From the NCBI RefSeq assembly GCF_000005505.3, contig NC_016135.3, positions 8,588,613 through 8,652,612 of the forward strand: 64,000 bases of DNA, given 5' to 3'. The stretch is from Brachypodium distachyon (Eukaryota > Streptophyta > Magnoliopsida > Poales > Poaceae). Shown here in pieces: positions 34,106 to 44,862 of the stretch. The position numbers and the translations under genes were made by a program. Below the pieces are notes generated by a model. That model made no database searches, was not told the DNA's origin, and was given only the letters and a program-made list of their open reading frames with translations. Each line of letters begins with the position of its first letter. The first letter of the stretch is position 1.

Positions 34106-34303
34106 ATGGCGGCCACGGCGATGATGGCCAAGCTGGTGGTGGTGCTCCTCTTCTTGACACAGATCTTTGGCCTCCACCTGGCCGCCGCGGCGAGGCCATT
34201 GCAGGAGGGTCACGGCGCCTGGATGGAGAACGGGATCGAGATGTTGACGCAGCTGCTGGGCGGCAGCAAGTCAGGGTCCAACGGCCGCGGACACTGCTGC
34301 TAA
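34106..34303 (+). CDS. Small secreted Cys-Cys-tailed peptide, copy 2 (65 aa)
   Basis: The intronless ORF has a signal peptide (MAATAMMAK, then VVVLLFLTQIFG and LAAAA) cleaved before RPLQEG. The mature part of about 36 residues carries GAWMENGIEM, a short helix-like stretch TQLLGGSK and the tail SGSNGRGHCC. The start ATG at 34106 is the first in the ORF and sits in a good plant context (CGACAATGGC). It is most similar to copy 3. The position of the TATA box used by its paralogues is occupied here by GCATGCATGTAAACGAG, so the promoter may be weakened. A CT-rich leader precedes the start. It is predicted to be exported; the receptor or target is unknown. Confidence 0.88.
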   Translation: MAATAMMAKLVVVLLFLTQIFGLHLAAAARPLQEGHGAWMENGIEMLTQLLGGSKSGSNGRGHCC

Positions 34304-35231
34304 TTAACGCGCATGCACAGTCTGTTTATTTTTAGGTGAAAATGTATAGATGACTAACTTCTGAAGAAATGATCTTTGATTCATTTGGGATGGAGCAACT
34401 ATGAAGACGAACAGCAGAGTTCTGTTCTGCTCTTCATTTGTTTTCTCTCGTGTTTTTGTGTATCCATGATTTTCTACCGATCAAACTTTGCATATATGAC
34501 TGTGAGTTATACTTCTAGTGATATTTGAAAGAACATATCAAGCCCATGATTTGAATTCCACATTTGTCTATGTAAATCTTGAATTTCACACACTGAACAC
34601 TACTATTACGTACTTATACCACCGCAAAGGTGAAAAACAGGGTTTCTGCTATCACCTATCTTCGGGTGGAACTAAGCCTTGGAGGTTTTCCGTGCCCTGC
34701 GCTCTATTTTTATTTATTTATAATGGGAGTTTAATTGAACCTCGAAGTAGGACACGACGATAGAAGCAACCAAAGTTCATGCCCGGCCTCCGCATAGTTA
34801 GATGTACACAGGCACAGAAACAAACTCGACAAGGTTTTACACAAGGATAATAAACACATCTCGAGCGCGTCTTGAAGAAGGCAATACCACCCATTATAGA
34901 TATAAACCTCTGACCGCACCGCACGCTCCTCCAAACGCTAATCAGTGGCCAAGTGTAGAGTCGGTGTGTATGTTGGTATATAACTTGAATAGAGAATGAA
35001 GATTATCGCTTGTTTAAAGCAACGGTTTTGCCAGGTCTCAGTCGACTGAGAAATTCTCAGTCGACGAGCCTGTAAGCAACGGATCCATCGATCCTCCCCT
35101 GCTCGGGCTTCCTGATCGATCTTCTGGTGGGCTTCGGTTGAAATAAGTGGCTCGTGGATTTTTGTACAGCTAGGATTAACGCTTATGGGTTGGTCTGACT
35201 ATGGGCTTTTTTATGTGTGTATTTGCAATTT
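34304..35231. other. Intergenic; short inverted repeat
   Basis: No gene is supported. CTCAGTCGACTGAG followed by TTCTCAGTCGAC (about 35037-35065) is a palindromic motif of the kind left by small transposons. Confidence 0.5.
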
Positions 35232-35535
35232 TTAGAATAGCGAATAAACTCTCACCTGCAAATTTTAGAATCACGCATAAACTTTCATCTTAAATTTTTT
35301 AGAATCGCACAGAGTCCCAACTGCAAATTTTTTTAGAACCGTGCATAACCTTTCACCTGCAAATTTTAGAATTGCACATAACCTTTCACCTGCAATTCTT
35401 AGAATCGAAATAAATTTTCACCTGCAACTTTTTGAATCGCGCATAAATTTTCACCTGCAATTTCTAGAATCGTGCATAAAGTTTCACCTGCAATTTCTAG
35501 AATCGCGCATAAAGTTTTATCTGCAATTTTTAAAA
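35232..35535. repeat. About nine tandem units of 32-34 bp
   Basis: The unit is roughly TTAGAATCGCGCATAAA followed by TTTCACCTGCAAT. The plus-strand ORF 35341-35643 is a by-product (repeated NLSPANFRI-like residues). Confidence 0.85.
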
Positions 35536-37760
35536 TTTGATTGTTATTGTTTTGTTGTCTTTTTCTTTTCTCCGTGGCGTTGGTTGTGGCGTGCAAATGT
35601 GCTTTCTTCAGGATCGGTAATTTTTCAAATTTTAACTTTTTAACACCGTTTAAAAAAAATTAGTAATGCACATGAGAAACATATAAGTGGGAACTGAATT
35701 TATGTTACTATAATGGCAAATGCTTTTTATTGTGATATCAGATTCCAAAGAAACACACACTCGCACGCGCACACATGTACCTATCAGGACGTCATATACA
35801 CACAAGGAAAAGGGGAAGACAAGATCAATCATTATTGTAGTGTGCTCTAGCGTTTGCAAATAGAAGCAGTACAAATAGAAGCAGCGGGGGTCGTCTTTAA
35901 TATGAGAGGTTCCAACTGAAAAAATATATCGCTTTACTGCCGTGAGAACAAACCAGCTATCTTGCTACTAAGACATATCAACATAACACAAAAAAATGTA
36001 GACAGAACGTGGAATATTTTATATGTATAGAACAAGATGTATTTACACTTGTTCAAACTGCATGCATGACATATGCTAGCAATAGGCTATGTGATGCTTG
36101 AGTGTATTTTATAGCCTCTATAGGCTTGTAAGCCAAATTTGTTTTGAATGAAATATTAGTAAATAGTAATAAAAGTTTTATGTGCATCAGTGGATGAAAA
36201 GACGGAGGAGTCCATCTTTTTCTGGAAAGGATAAAATGCTAGTACAAAATTTTAACAGCAAATTTGGTTTAGACAGAGTAAACATAAAACAAATTGACTC
36301 GTGGATAATAGTAAGCAAAATTCCTTCACGAACTGACTTTAACTTGCGCCTGTATTAAATACAGACGCTACCTAGTAGGTCAGGTGAAAAATCAGTCCAC
36401 ACAAGGAAAGATACTGTTTCGTGTCAAAGGGAATTGTCCAATTTAGAAAGGTAGATATAAGAAAACTGAACATTGTGAATAATTTTGTGTCAAAAGCACA
36501 CTTATCTCTTTGATTTTTTTTAACTGTGATCAAAGCTATACCTTCTGCCGACCCAGCCGTCATTTTATTTATGATCTCAAAATATTTGAGGTTGTTGGTT
36601 TTTATGGCTTGGGACGAAAAAGCAACATGAGTAGGGATGTAAGTGCTTCCATGAGAAAGGATTGCAAGCGGGATCCTGCATAAGTCCCGCTTCGAGGCCA
36701 ACCTCAAAATCTTAAGTCAAAAAGTGAGATAATTTTTTGAAATAGCAAGTCCCTAATCACATAGAAGTGGGACAGAAGGGGGATCACACTTGCATCCCCA
36801 AACACAAATTCTGAGAGAACTAATTCAAAGTGGCATTATAGGAATGTAATATGTGCGCTCCCGGTGAAAAAATGATTTTTTTTCCAAATATCAAAACTTA
36901 TACAAAAAGGACACATGTACATTTTCATGCCTTTCCTCTGCATATAAATTTTGATTATTTTTTTGCAACTTGTGTCTTAAAAATTGTTTTATGAAACATT
37001 TAATTTATTTTTCTAGGACGGAGAGTTATTGCTTTTCATAAAAATTTACACACATGTACCTAAAAGACACAATCATATACTCCATCCATTTCTAAATCTG
37101 TGCAGTTCTCTCAAAAGGAAACGCATCGAGTCGGGTCGGATTTACGCTGATGTGGCACCTACAAGTGGGTCCACTTATAAGGAACCATCTCAAACGGGTT
37201 TAAACCTTTGTTTTGGGCTATTTGACACAACTAGCCTGAATATGTGTGATTTTACGGACAAATTTGCGAAAACTGAGGCTCGGTGAGACGTTTGCCTCAA
37301 AAACTGTCATAATGCAAAATTCTCAAAGCTTGATAAAGTTCATAGAAATTTTTTATCAACATGTACAACTCTAAATTCGTTTTATTAAATCAATCATTAT
37401 ATATATATCTTCGTAGTATACTTATACTTATATGGTACTGCAAAAGTTACAACATTTTTTTTGTAAGCTTTGTCAAAATTTAGTTTCTTTACTTGAAGCG
37501 AAAGATAGAACATCTTATACTTGTTTAGGTACAGAGGTAGCACACATAAATTCCCTTAAAAAAATATATCTATTTCAGAATTATCTGACACATAGGTTAA
37601 AGTGGGTATTAAGTTTCAAATATAAAAATAAGAAATCTGACACACAAGTTTTTGGCGTTTACTATTCATCCGGGGAGCAAAAAACGACATTCCAGCACTG
37701 GATATCTGAACTCCTCCCTTCACGACTGGACCAAGTCATCTAGCACGATGCACCCTGCGA
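35536..37760. other. AT-rich intergenic DNA between peptide copies 2 and 3
   Basis: Small ORFs on both strands lack known domains, and I see no terminal repeats. The right end (from about 37720) begins the duplicated promoter segment of copy 3. Confidence 0.5.
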
Positions 37761-37774
37761 ATTTCACATTCTTG

Positions 37775-37809
37775 TTGACCAAATAATATTCGTGTTCTTT
37801 GGTTTGACC
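37775..37809 (+). promoter_or_regulatory. Paired W-boxes upstream of peptide copy 3
   Basis: TTGACC at 37775-37780 and 37804-37809, in the same sequence environment and nearly the same spacing as upstream of copy 2 (33510 and 33540). Confidence 0.6.
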
Positions 37810-37930
37810 TGAAAGCACGAACTCGATCAGAATCTAAAAGCAGGCGTCCCCGGCCTTACGTTAATGCCGCAGGTTTCTGCGGCTCTTCCTCTGCTGCTAG
37901 TATGTACCCTTAGCACAGAAAAACCTGCTA

Positions 37931-38068
37931 GTCGAACAAGCACGGCGAACGGTTCACGTATTTTGATCACACACAGACGATCGGTTCCGACCGAAACCCC
38001 ACGTGGGAGACCAAAAGCGCGCGCGGCCGTTGTGGTAGAACTTGAACGAGTCTTGCAACGAATTCTCC
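37931..38068 (+). promoter_or_regulatory. Conserved upstream blocks and G-box of peptide copy 3
   Basis: GTCGAACAAGC then GAACGGTTCA (37931-37956), CCCACGTGGG (37998-38007, a palindromic G-box with CACGTG), GAGACCAAAAGC and GAACTTGAACGAGTCTTGCA (38038-38058). Copies 2 and 4 have CGCGTAGGAG and CGCGTGGATG at the G-box place, so only copy 3 has the perfect CACGTG. Confidence 0.6.
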
Positions 38069-38145
38069 CCCTTCTTCACGTTTGAATCACACAAAAGCTG
38101 GTATACCAACGCCCTTACCGAGCCACAGCTCCAGTTCTCCTGAAC

Positions 38146-38155
38146 CTATATAAAC
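38146..38155 (+). promoter_or_regulatory. TATA box of peptide copy 3
   Basis: CTATATAAAC, 137 bp before the ATG, followed by a C-rich initiator region. Confidence 0.8.
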
Positions 38156-38282
38156 GGACCCAACCCCCCTACATCTCCAAAACAACCGCAGCCTAAGCAC
38201 AAGAGGCAGACTCCAAGCTCCAAATTAAGCAAACCTCTGCCTTCTCGATCTCAGCTCAACACAAGTAGATCGATCAAGAATA

Positions 38283-38483
38283 ATGGCGGCCACGATGGCG
38301 AAGATGGTAAAGGCGGTGGTGCTGCTCCTGTTCGTGATGCAAATCTTCTGCGGCTTCGCTTCTGCAGCCAGGCCGCTGCAGGAGGGCCACGGCGGGTGGA
38401 TGGAGAACGGGATCGAGATGGTGACGCGGATGCTCGGCAGCGTCAAGCAGTCAGGATCCAACGGCCACGGACACTGCTGCTAA
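38283..38483 (+). CDS. Small secreted Cys-Cys-tailed peptide, copy 3 (66 aa)
   Basis: The intronless precursor has a signal peptide (MAATMAKMVKAVVLLLFVMQ to FASAA) and predicted cleavage before RPLQEGHGG. The mature part of about 37 residues has the central GWMENGIEM, TRMLGSVKQ and the tail SGSNGHGHCC. The start is the first ATG, with a TATA box 137 bp upstream. An additional Cys lies in the signal peptide (QIFCGF), so only the last two Cys remain after cleavage. The upstream region is the best preserved of the family (two W-boxes, G-box, TATA), making this the most likely functional copy. No matching named family is known to me. Confidence 0.9.
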   Translation: MAATMAKMVKAVVLLLFVMQIFCGFASAARPLQEGHGGWMENGIEMVTRMLGSVKQSGSNGHGHCC

Positions 38484-39034
38484 TTAGCCTGCATGGACAA
38501 ATTAAAGTCCTGAATGTGCATCTGTGCATAATTCATTAGTTATTTCTGAAGATATTCCATGTTCTTTCATTCAATTTGGATCGATAGCTAGCGACCTTAA
38601 TTTGAAGGGTGCGGACAACAGAGTTGTGCTCTTCATTTAGTTTCTCTCTTTGTTTTCCTTCCTTTCCTGAGATCAAGATGTACATACATGACAATTATAT
38701 GGAGTTAGTGCTACATAGTTGATTCATTTCTACAAAATAAATTGAGCGTTTGGCTGATTCGCTAAATTACGTATATATTGGAATTTTACACATTCTTATT
38801 TCGGAATGTCTTTGTCCGATTTTCTTACGAACCCAGTGAATGAGAATCAGTCAACGCCCACACAAACAGCAACCAAGACCCACACAAACAGATAAGTCTA
38901 TTTTTAAACAGATAGTACGATTTTTTGTCATACTATTAGCACTGATATTCTTATAACCAGTTCGATCCGTTTTGAGTCCAGCTGTGCATGATGGATCCCA
39001 TGTTTTGGGAGGATGTCAGGTTATAAAGTATTAT
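38484..39034. other. 3' flank of peptide copy 3, no gene
   Basis: AT-rich DNA without a supported coding sequence or repeat. Confidence 0.5.
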
Positions 39035-39150
39035 ACTTCTTCCGTTCCATGATTCTTGTCGAATTTTTGCATGTATCTAGACGCTTTTTAGTAATAAATA
39101 CATTCATTTTTGAGAAAATTTGAGACAAGAATTATGTAATGGAGGGAGTA
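39035..39150. mobile_element. Stowaway-type MITE
   Basis: The left end ACTTCTTCCGTTCCATGATTC and right end GAATTATGTAATGGAGGGAGTA are imperfect inverted repeats of the Stowaway type. Internal TGTATCTAGACG is common in grass Stowaways. About 116 bp with flanking TA. Confidence 0.75.
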
Positions 39151-39514
39151 GTACCTCTTATCCACTGAAGTTTATTTAAGAACCAAGATTTTCTTGCAGT
39201 ATCTACGCCTAGGCAATTCTTACGTAAGTCCAAAAGATAACCCTTAGTACTCCTCCTAAGAGAAATTGGACTTGAAGCAAGAGATCTATTTTAAGTATGT
39301 GGCAACAATGAGATGTTACAACATCATTTCTTTCTTTGACTACCGCGTGTCACTTTCATATTGCAACCCATATATGTGGTTTTCTTGACTGTTTCCATAT
39401 GCATCCAGGATCATTACCAATATGCTCATGATGGTTGAGGTTTGCAAACGAGCGTTATTTTACCATTTAGTAGCTCTTTTGCGTTGATCTATTTGGCAAT
39501 GCCGGATGCGCTGG

Positions 39515-39706
39515 TACTCCTTCCGTCGTGACTCTAATTTGTTTAAATATGGACGTATCTATATATCTTTTCGTCCCGAAATAAGTGACATGGATTTATA
39601 TTGATTCTTATACAAATCCACGTCACTTATTTTGGGACGGAGAAAGTACTAAAATACGTCTAGATACATGTAATATTTCGCACTTAATATGAGACGGAGG
39701 GTGTAC
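39515..39706. mobile_element. Stowaway-type MITE carrying another MITE
   Basis: The outer ends are TACTCCTTCCGTCGTGACTC and GAGACGGAGGGTGTACTA. Internal GGACGTATCTATAT on the left and ACGTCTAGATACAT on the right are the outer element's own inverted sequence. It is interrupted at 39567-39648 by a second element. Confidence 0.75.
39567..39648. mobile_element. Palindromic Stowaway-like MITE nested in the previous one
   Basis: TTTCGTCCCGAAATAAGTGAC pairs with GTCACTTATTTTGGGACGGA across a short AT-rich loop; the whole 82-bp unit is one long hairpin. Confidence 0.75.
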
Positions 39707-39770
39707 TATTCTAACTCCCCGTAAAATCTCAAGACCTTCAATTAAAATCCTGTCTTGCTAAATTTAGATC

Positions 39771-39780
39771 GCCAACGCTC
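39771..39780. repeat. Target site duplication GCCAACGCTC (left of MULE)
   Basis: The same 10 bases are found at 43232-43241 on the right side; MULEs make 9-11-bp duplications. Confidence 0.9.
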
Positions 39781-39781
39781 C

Positions 39782-42700
39782 GGCGCAGATTCTCTACCGT
39801 TGTGTGGCCAAGTCAGAGGCAGCATTACCTCTGTTGGATGCCGTCAGGTACCCATCGAAAGGTGGCTGAATCCCTCTGTCTTCACAGCACAACGGAGCCA
39901 GCCCATTTAAGCCCAGTTCGGAGACAAGGACGAGTTTTGCTCTGATTCAAAGTCTGAACCTCAAGCAGTCTGCGTGTTGTGATTGCTTCCAGTGTTTGTG
40001 ACGAGATTTAACAAGACGTAAATAACAAGTGCTCACTACAAGCATTTTAACAAGACGTGCTCAGTACAAATTAGTTTCTTGATCAACCAGTAAATCTCAT
40101 ACTACAACATATTAGCACATAATTCATGCTCCAAAAAACCAAAATAATCTGCAGCACGATGGTTACTACTACAGCAGATTAGCACAGTCTTTCAGCAACT
40201 GGTCAACATGTTCATCCGAAAATAGCAAAATAGACTCAGTGTAGCAGGAGATAATGAAACAAAGCTCTAAAGAAGATCTTCAACATGCATATCATCAAAC
40301 ACACCAGGTCCCTGCAAAGACAAAGAAAAAGGTTAATAAATAAAATATTGAAACTAGTTAAGAGAAATTGCAAAAATAGAAAATTGAGAGTACGGTGAGC
40401 AATTCTGTGTAGCTAGTGAAGGCATTTTAGTTCTTATTGACATTATCCGTTGGTACTTCAGTTTCTACACCACCATGATTCTCTTGTCGCTAAGAAAAGC
40501 AATCAAGTTTGTTTTATTAGTATGAAGTAATGAACTTGCGTATCTTGTCAAGCCAACTTCTATGTCGTTTATAACTTTTTGGCTGAACCTCTTTTTTCTT
40601 TAACCGTGCAGCACTAAGCATATTCTCATCTTGTTGAACATCAGGTTGGACATTATTTGAATCACCCAAAATAGGTGTAGATACACTGAGTTTGTCCTCT
40701 GGTTGCTTACCAAGGCTGTCAAGTGTATTGTCCACCAACAGACAACATTCAGGAGAGCTTGCAGCTTGATATGCCAAATTAAAAAAAATTGTGAGACAAA
40801 AACTTGTACCGCAGCATAGCATCCAATTTTGGATTTTCAATAATGCTCCTCCCTTTGTTGTCTTGTATAGTTTCATACCTTGCCTCCCTTGTCCACCGCT
40901 TCAGAATATAATGGTTCGGTAATAACTTAATATTCATCATGTCAAGAACTTTCAAAGCAAGGCGACACAATACTCCGGTCCTTTTAAACTGCCCACAACT
41001 ACATGAAGCTGTTTGCGCCAAAGGATCACCAACCACAATGCGCTCTTGTTCACAACTTAAATCTCCATCGGCCCGCACAATTGCAACAACATATGTATTA
41101 TTTCCATCCAACGCCCTAGCACATGCAGCCATGGATCTTTCATATTCGGTTTGGAATGCTTCAAATATGGTGTGTGTAAAGTTTGCTTGTTTGTTGTAGC
41201 ATAGGTGTCTTCATACTTATTCTAGGTAGCTTTTTTCTAGCTTCAAATTCTGCATCTAGTTCCTTGTTTCTCTTTCCTTGCACCGCCCTTTCAAAGTGCT
41301 TTAAGAACCGAATGATGTCAAAATATGATTTCAGATGTTTTTTGAAGTCGCTATTGAAACTCTCACTCAATTGTGTGCTTCTCATTCCCAATGTGAAAAC
41401 ATCCGTCATGTAACATTCTGCCCATTTTTCCTTGAACTTGTAGATGCTATCAAGCCATGATGTCTTCTTCTTATCCACCTTATTCATCATGATGTCAAAT
41501 GCTTCTTCAAAGGCTGCCTTGTCTTCAATGTTATACATGCAAGCACTAAAATCTAAGAGAACATGAGGTTCTTCATCTGCCTCTTTTATTCCCTCGGGGG
41601 AATTGGATTCCTCATCTTTGCTCTTGCCATAAGTGCTTGACAGCATTCTGCATTACGTGATATGTGCACAATCCATGCCATGCTTCAGTGAATACCTTTC
41701 CAACAGCATTTCCCATTGCAGCGTCTTGATCGGTAAATATAGCTCTAGGTTGCTTTCCATTTTGGGCAGTTAGGAAAGCCTCAAATAGCCACGTGAAAGA
41801 GGCACATGTTTCATCGAACAAAATAGCAGCACCAAAAATAACTGTCTCTCTGAACTGATTGAAACCAATGAAAACACCAAAGGGCCTATACTCTTTATTT
41901 GTGCCAAAAGTAGTATCAAAGGTGACAACATCCCCAAAGTGTGCATAATCAATGATCATCTTAGCATCAACCCAGAATATATTTGTTATATGTTCTTGAC
42001 AGTCTAACTGCAAAGCATATTGAAAAGAAGGGTTCTCACTGATCTTGTCTTCAAAATATTTCAACATGCTTCCTGCCTGACGATATGCTAACTCCCTTTG
42101 GCGTCTGCCCTGCAAATGGTTTCTGTGATCACGAGGAGTATAACTGAGATTCATTGCTCCTCCTACTTGGCGACAAGCATACTCTTGTGCAGCTTTGGCC
42201 TAATTCCAGAATCATCAGCAGTCTCAATTTCAAAAGCTTGCACTTCCGAAATATCCTTTGTGATGACATCAAATGGAAAGTTTGTTGCAAATAAAGACCA
42301 TGATTGTGTACAAGCATGAGGTCAACCAATTCATAATTTCCTGTCCCTCTGTCCAATGTAAGACCCATCCGAACTGGACAACATGTTCTTGTTTCAGCTC
42401 GAGGATTCTTCATGAGATGATCCCTCTTATCTTGTGCTCGACGACCCACCTTGGCACAAACATACCTACATGAAGTTACCTTTCCATCATATTTACTTTC
42501 ATTTTTGTACCTTTTTCTGATCTCAAAACCTGCACGACCTCCATAGTTCACCCAAAATGACCAAGCATCATCCAAGTTTCTGAATTTCTGAGCAACTTGA
42601 GGTAAGCCAATAGGATTCACGTTCTCCCTACATGGAAAAATAAATATCCTTGTTGCTAGACATCTGGATGCAAACAAATCAATTAAATATCTAATTGAAA

Positions 42701-43231
42701 CCTGACTTGTTTGATTGGTCCATCAAATCTTAAATCAAAGGCAGGAACTCAATGAAATGAATACTGCACAAATACCACCGAATACTTCAATTTTGTGAAC
42801 AAATACAACTGCAAAAGGGGAAATTATATGGGCTATGTGCAATGTAGGGGAAGATGTAGATACCTTTGATGTTTAGGTTCTTGTACTCGAGTTTGCCGGA
42901 CTTGGACACTGCCCGCCCTGAGATCTCTCCTGCTTCTCGGTGTTGAAGATGGAGACGAAATCCCGGTTGAGCAGCTGCCGGCCCGCCGGCCGGCGCGCAC
43001 GAGCCACCGCTGATCGTCGCAATCGCCCCCGGCAGCGCCAATCCGCGACTCGCACCCGCCTCCCCCACCAAAATCGTGTCCAAGCTGGACTCTCTTTGGG
43101 CTAAATTGGGCTGGCTCTATTGTGCTTGTGAAGGCTGAGGGATTCTGCCACCGTCAAAAGGGTAACGGATGGCATCCGAGTGAGGTAATGCTGCCTCTGA
43201 CTTGGCCACCAGACGGTACAGAATCTGCGCC
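39782..43231 (-). mobile_element. Mutator-like element (MULE) with FAR1-type transposase, 3.45 kb
   Basis: Terminal inverted repeats of about 150 bp are visible: the left reads GGCGCAGATTCTCTACCG, then GTGGCCAAGTCAGAGGCAG; the reverse complement of the right end reads GGCGCAGATTCTGTACCG, then the same GTGGCCAAGTCAGAGGCAG. They continue past CAGAATCCCTC-like and GAGCCAGCCCA motifs (left to about 39930, right from about 43086). The 10-bp duplication GCCAACGCTC flanks the element, with one unmatched C at 39781. Between the repeats lies a minus-strand transposase gene. The element sits between peptide copies 3 and 4. Confidence 0.92.
40517..43083 (-). pseudogene. FAR1/FHY3-type MULE transposase, frameshifted
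   Basis: Exon 1 (43083-42864) encodes a Gly/Ala-rich start and ends at a GT donor; the acceptor lies near 42627. The second exon gives a FAR1 DNA-binding region (AWSFWVNYGGRAGFEIRKR, HNHGL). Frame changes near 42190-42290 separate it from the MULE transposase domain (VVTFDTTFGTNKEYRPFGVF, IFTDQDAAMGNAV, HVMQNAVKHL; 42154-41612). The rest follows (41646-41161), then a SWIM-like finger at about 41020 (CSCGQFKRTGVLC) whose usual C-x-H histidine is replaced (CRLAL), and a basic C-terminus (RLKKKEVQPKSYKRHRSWLD) to 40517. The TIRs show this is the element's own transposase, not a host FRS gene. The frameshifts make it probably inactive. Confidence 0.82.
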
Positions 43232-43241
43232 GCCAACGCTC

Positions 43242-43759
43242 ACACAATGAAAAATAAATCAAGTAACTGAGATCAGCATAAACATTTTCTTTCATAAATA
43301 TGAGGCGTTTTTCTATGCTTTTGAATCAACGTCATCCTCCTGTCATTATTAGCATCTCACTACATATAAAACATACGCACAGACGGAAATAATTGTATCT
43401 AATGTGCAGGTTTAGATGAAATTTACAAATTGTCAAGCAAACGACAATTTGCAAAACGGTATCCCACGTAGCCGTGGTCAAAACCTCCAGGCCAAGTTTC
43501 GTCATGGACGTCAGCAACATGACAAAATGACGATAGCGAGCAACATATATAATCCACAAGCGGCCAAGCGGGTAGGCAAGAACTATACTAAAAAGAAAAG
43601 GTATTTTCATGATGAAGTACTGAGCGTGAAAGAAGAGTCGGTTTGCGACAGCAACTGATGATGCAGATTGTTAACACGTCAATCGAGGGTGACCGACCCA
43701 TAAATACGTTGAATTTTGCATTCTGTTTGTTCAACAGCGTTAATCCACATATTCTATTG
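43242..43759. other. Intergenic upstream of peptide copy 4
   Basis: No gene is supported. From about 43700 the sequence aligns with the distal promoter segment of copies 2 and 3. Confidence 0.5.
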
Positions 43760-43760
43760 T

Positions 43761-44020
43761 TTGACCTGAATTAATTCAAGAGCGTACTCGGAAATCAAAA
43801 CCCGTGCATTTCCTCAGGTACGTTAATGCTGGCGGGCAGGTTTGTGCGACTCTTCCTAATTTAGCAGCCTGAGTACGTGCTAGTCGAACAAACGGCAGGA
43901 ACGGTTCATCAAGATCACGATCGGTTTCAGACCAAAAAAAAACCGCGTGGATGACCAAAATCGCAGCGTGGCAGAAATTTGGAGACCGAAGACTTGAACG
44001 CAGGTGTTGCACGAATTCTC
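43761..44020 (+). promoter_or_regulatory. Conserved upstream blocks of peptide copy 4
   Basis: TTGACC W-box (43761-43766) with the flanking TTTGACCTGAA shared with copies 2 and 3; GTCGAACAAACGGCAGGAAC then GGTTCA (43883-43908); GATGACCAAAATCGC (about 43951-43966); GACTTGAACG then GCACGAATTCTC (43990-44020). The first W-box of copies 2 and 3 is changed to TTGTTCAACAG here. Confidence 0.6.
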
Positions 44021-44072
44021 CATTCTACAGCTTTGAACTTTGAACTGAAACACATAACTAACTAGCATGCAC

Positions 44073-44082
44073 CTATATAAAC
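44073..44082 (+). promoter_or_regulatory. TATA box of peptide copy 4
   Basis: CTATATAAAC, 147 bp before the ATG and embedded in GCACCTATATAAACGAGG; the equivalent place in copy 2 has lost the TATA. Confidence 0.8.
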
Positions 44083-44219
44083 GAGGTCAGATCCCATGCC
44101 AAGCAAGCTTCCTCCAAGTTAACTGCAGCCGAAGCGCAAAACGGCAAGCTAGAAGCTGAAAACAAGGCCCCGGGCAGTCAGTCCTCTGTCTCCAAGTTAA
44201 AAGCGTGGGAGAACTTACC

Positions 44220-44423
44220 ATGTCGGCGACGATGGGGAAGGTGTTGTTGCTGCTGCTTCTGTTCGTCGTGCAACTGTCGAGCGTGCTCGTGGCCGCGGCG
44301 AGGCCGTTGCCGTTGCAGCGAGGTCACGGCGGTTGGATGGAGAACGGGATCGAGATGATGACGCAGATGCTGGGCGGCATGAAGCAGCAGTCAGGGTCCA
44401 ACCCGGTCGGACACTGCTGTTAA
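44220..44423 (+). CDS. Small secreted Cys-Cys-tailed peptide, copy 4 (67 aa)
   Basis: I place the start at ATG 44220 (MSATMGKV); an upstream GTG in frame at 44205 is not a plausible plant start. The signal peptide (LLLLLLFVVQLSSVLVAAA) is cleaved before RPLPLQRGHGG. The mature part of about 40 residues has GWMENGIEM, MTQMLGGMKQQ and the tail SGSNPVGHCC. It has the longest N-terminal mature segment and one extra Gln before SGSN compared with copy 3. A TATA box and conserved upstream blocks support expression. It is flanked by the MULE on the left and a MITE on the right. Predicted secreted; function unknown. Confidence 0.88.
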   Translation: MSATMGKVLLLLLLFVVQLSSVLVAAARPLPLQRGHGGWMENGIEMMTQMLGGMKQQSGSNPVGHCC

Positions 44424-44862
44424 GCATGCTCCTGAATGTGCATGCGTAGATAATTGTTTCTCTCCCGTGTTTTAGTGGAGTAGAATTTTTATTTCTAGCT
44501 AATTCAGTTTTAAGGATCCAAGTGTAAATATGATCTTGAGCTATATACTTCGTACTGTTTTTTAGATGAGCTATACGAGTACCATATTTGACTCGACTTT
44601 TGATTTGCTTAAAATCAGTCACGTTATTTTTTTTGGACAGCAGAGAGATCGTCTGCTCGGGGCTGCATCATGCACTTGTCCATGCACATTTAGCCACATA
44701 TATTTGTTTTTGCCCAAATCAGGTCGGGAGACCGTTCCATTGACACGAGCCAGTGCTGCTTCTCTAGGCATTGGCCAAACAGGCAAACAGCCGCTGCCCC
44801 AGAGAATCGTGGAACGGGTTGACCAAAACCAGCGTCCTCATTAAATTTTGAAAAGAAAGAAA
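44424..44862. other. 3' flank of peptide copy 4
   Basis: No gene is supported; the short ORFs have no domain. Confidence 0.5.

Noticed and set aside
40517..42677. Host FAR1-related (FRS) transcription factor gene
   Set aside because: Matching 150-bp TIRs and a 10-bp target duplication enclose it, and it is frameshifted, so it is the element's transposase.
44205..44219. Longer N-terminus for peptide copy 4 starting at GTG
   Set aside because: GTG is not a credible start for a plant nuclear gene; ATG at 44220 matches the MSAT/MAAT starts of the family.
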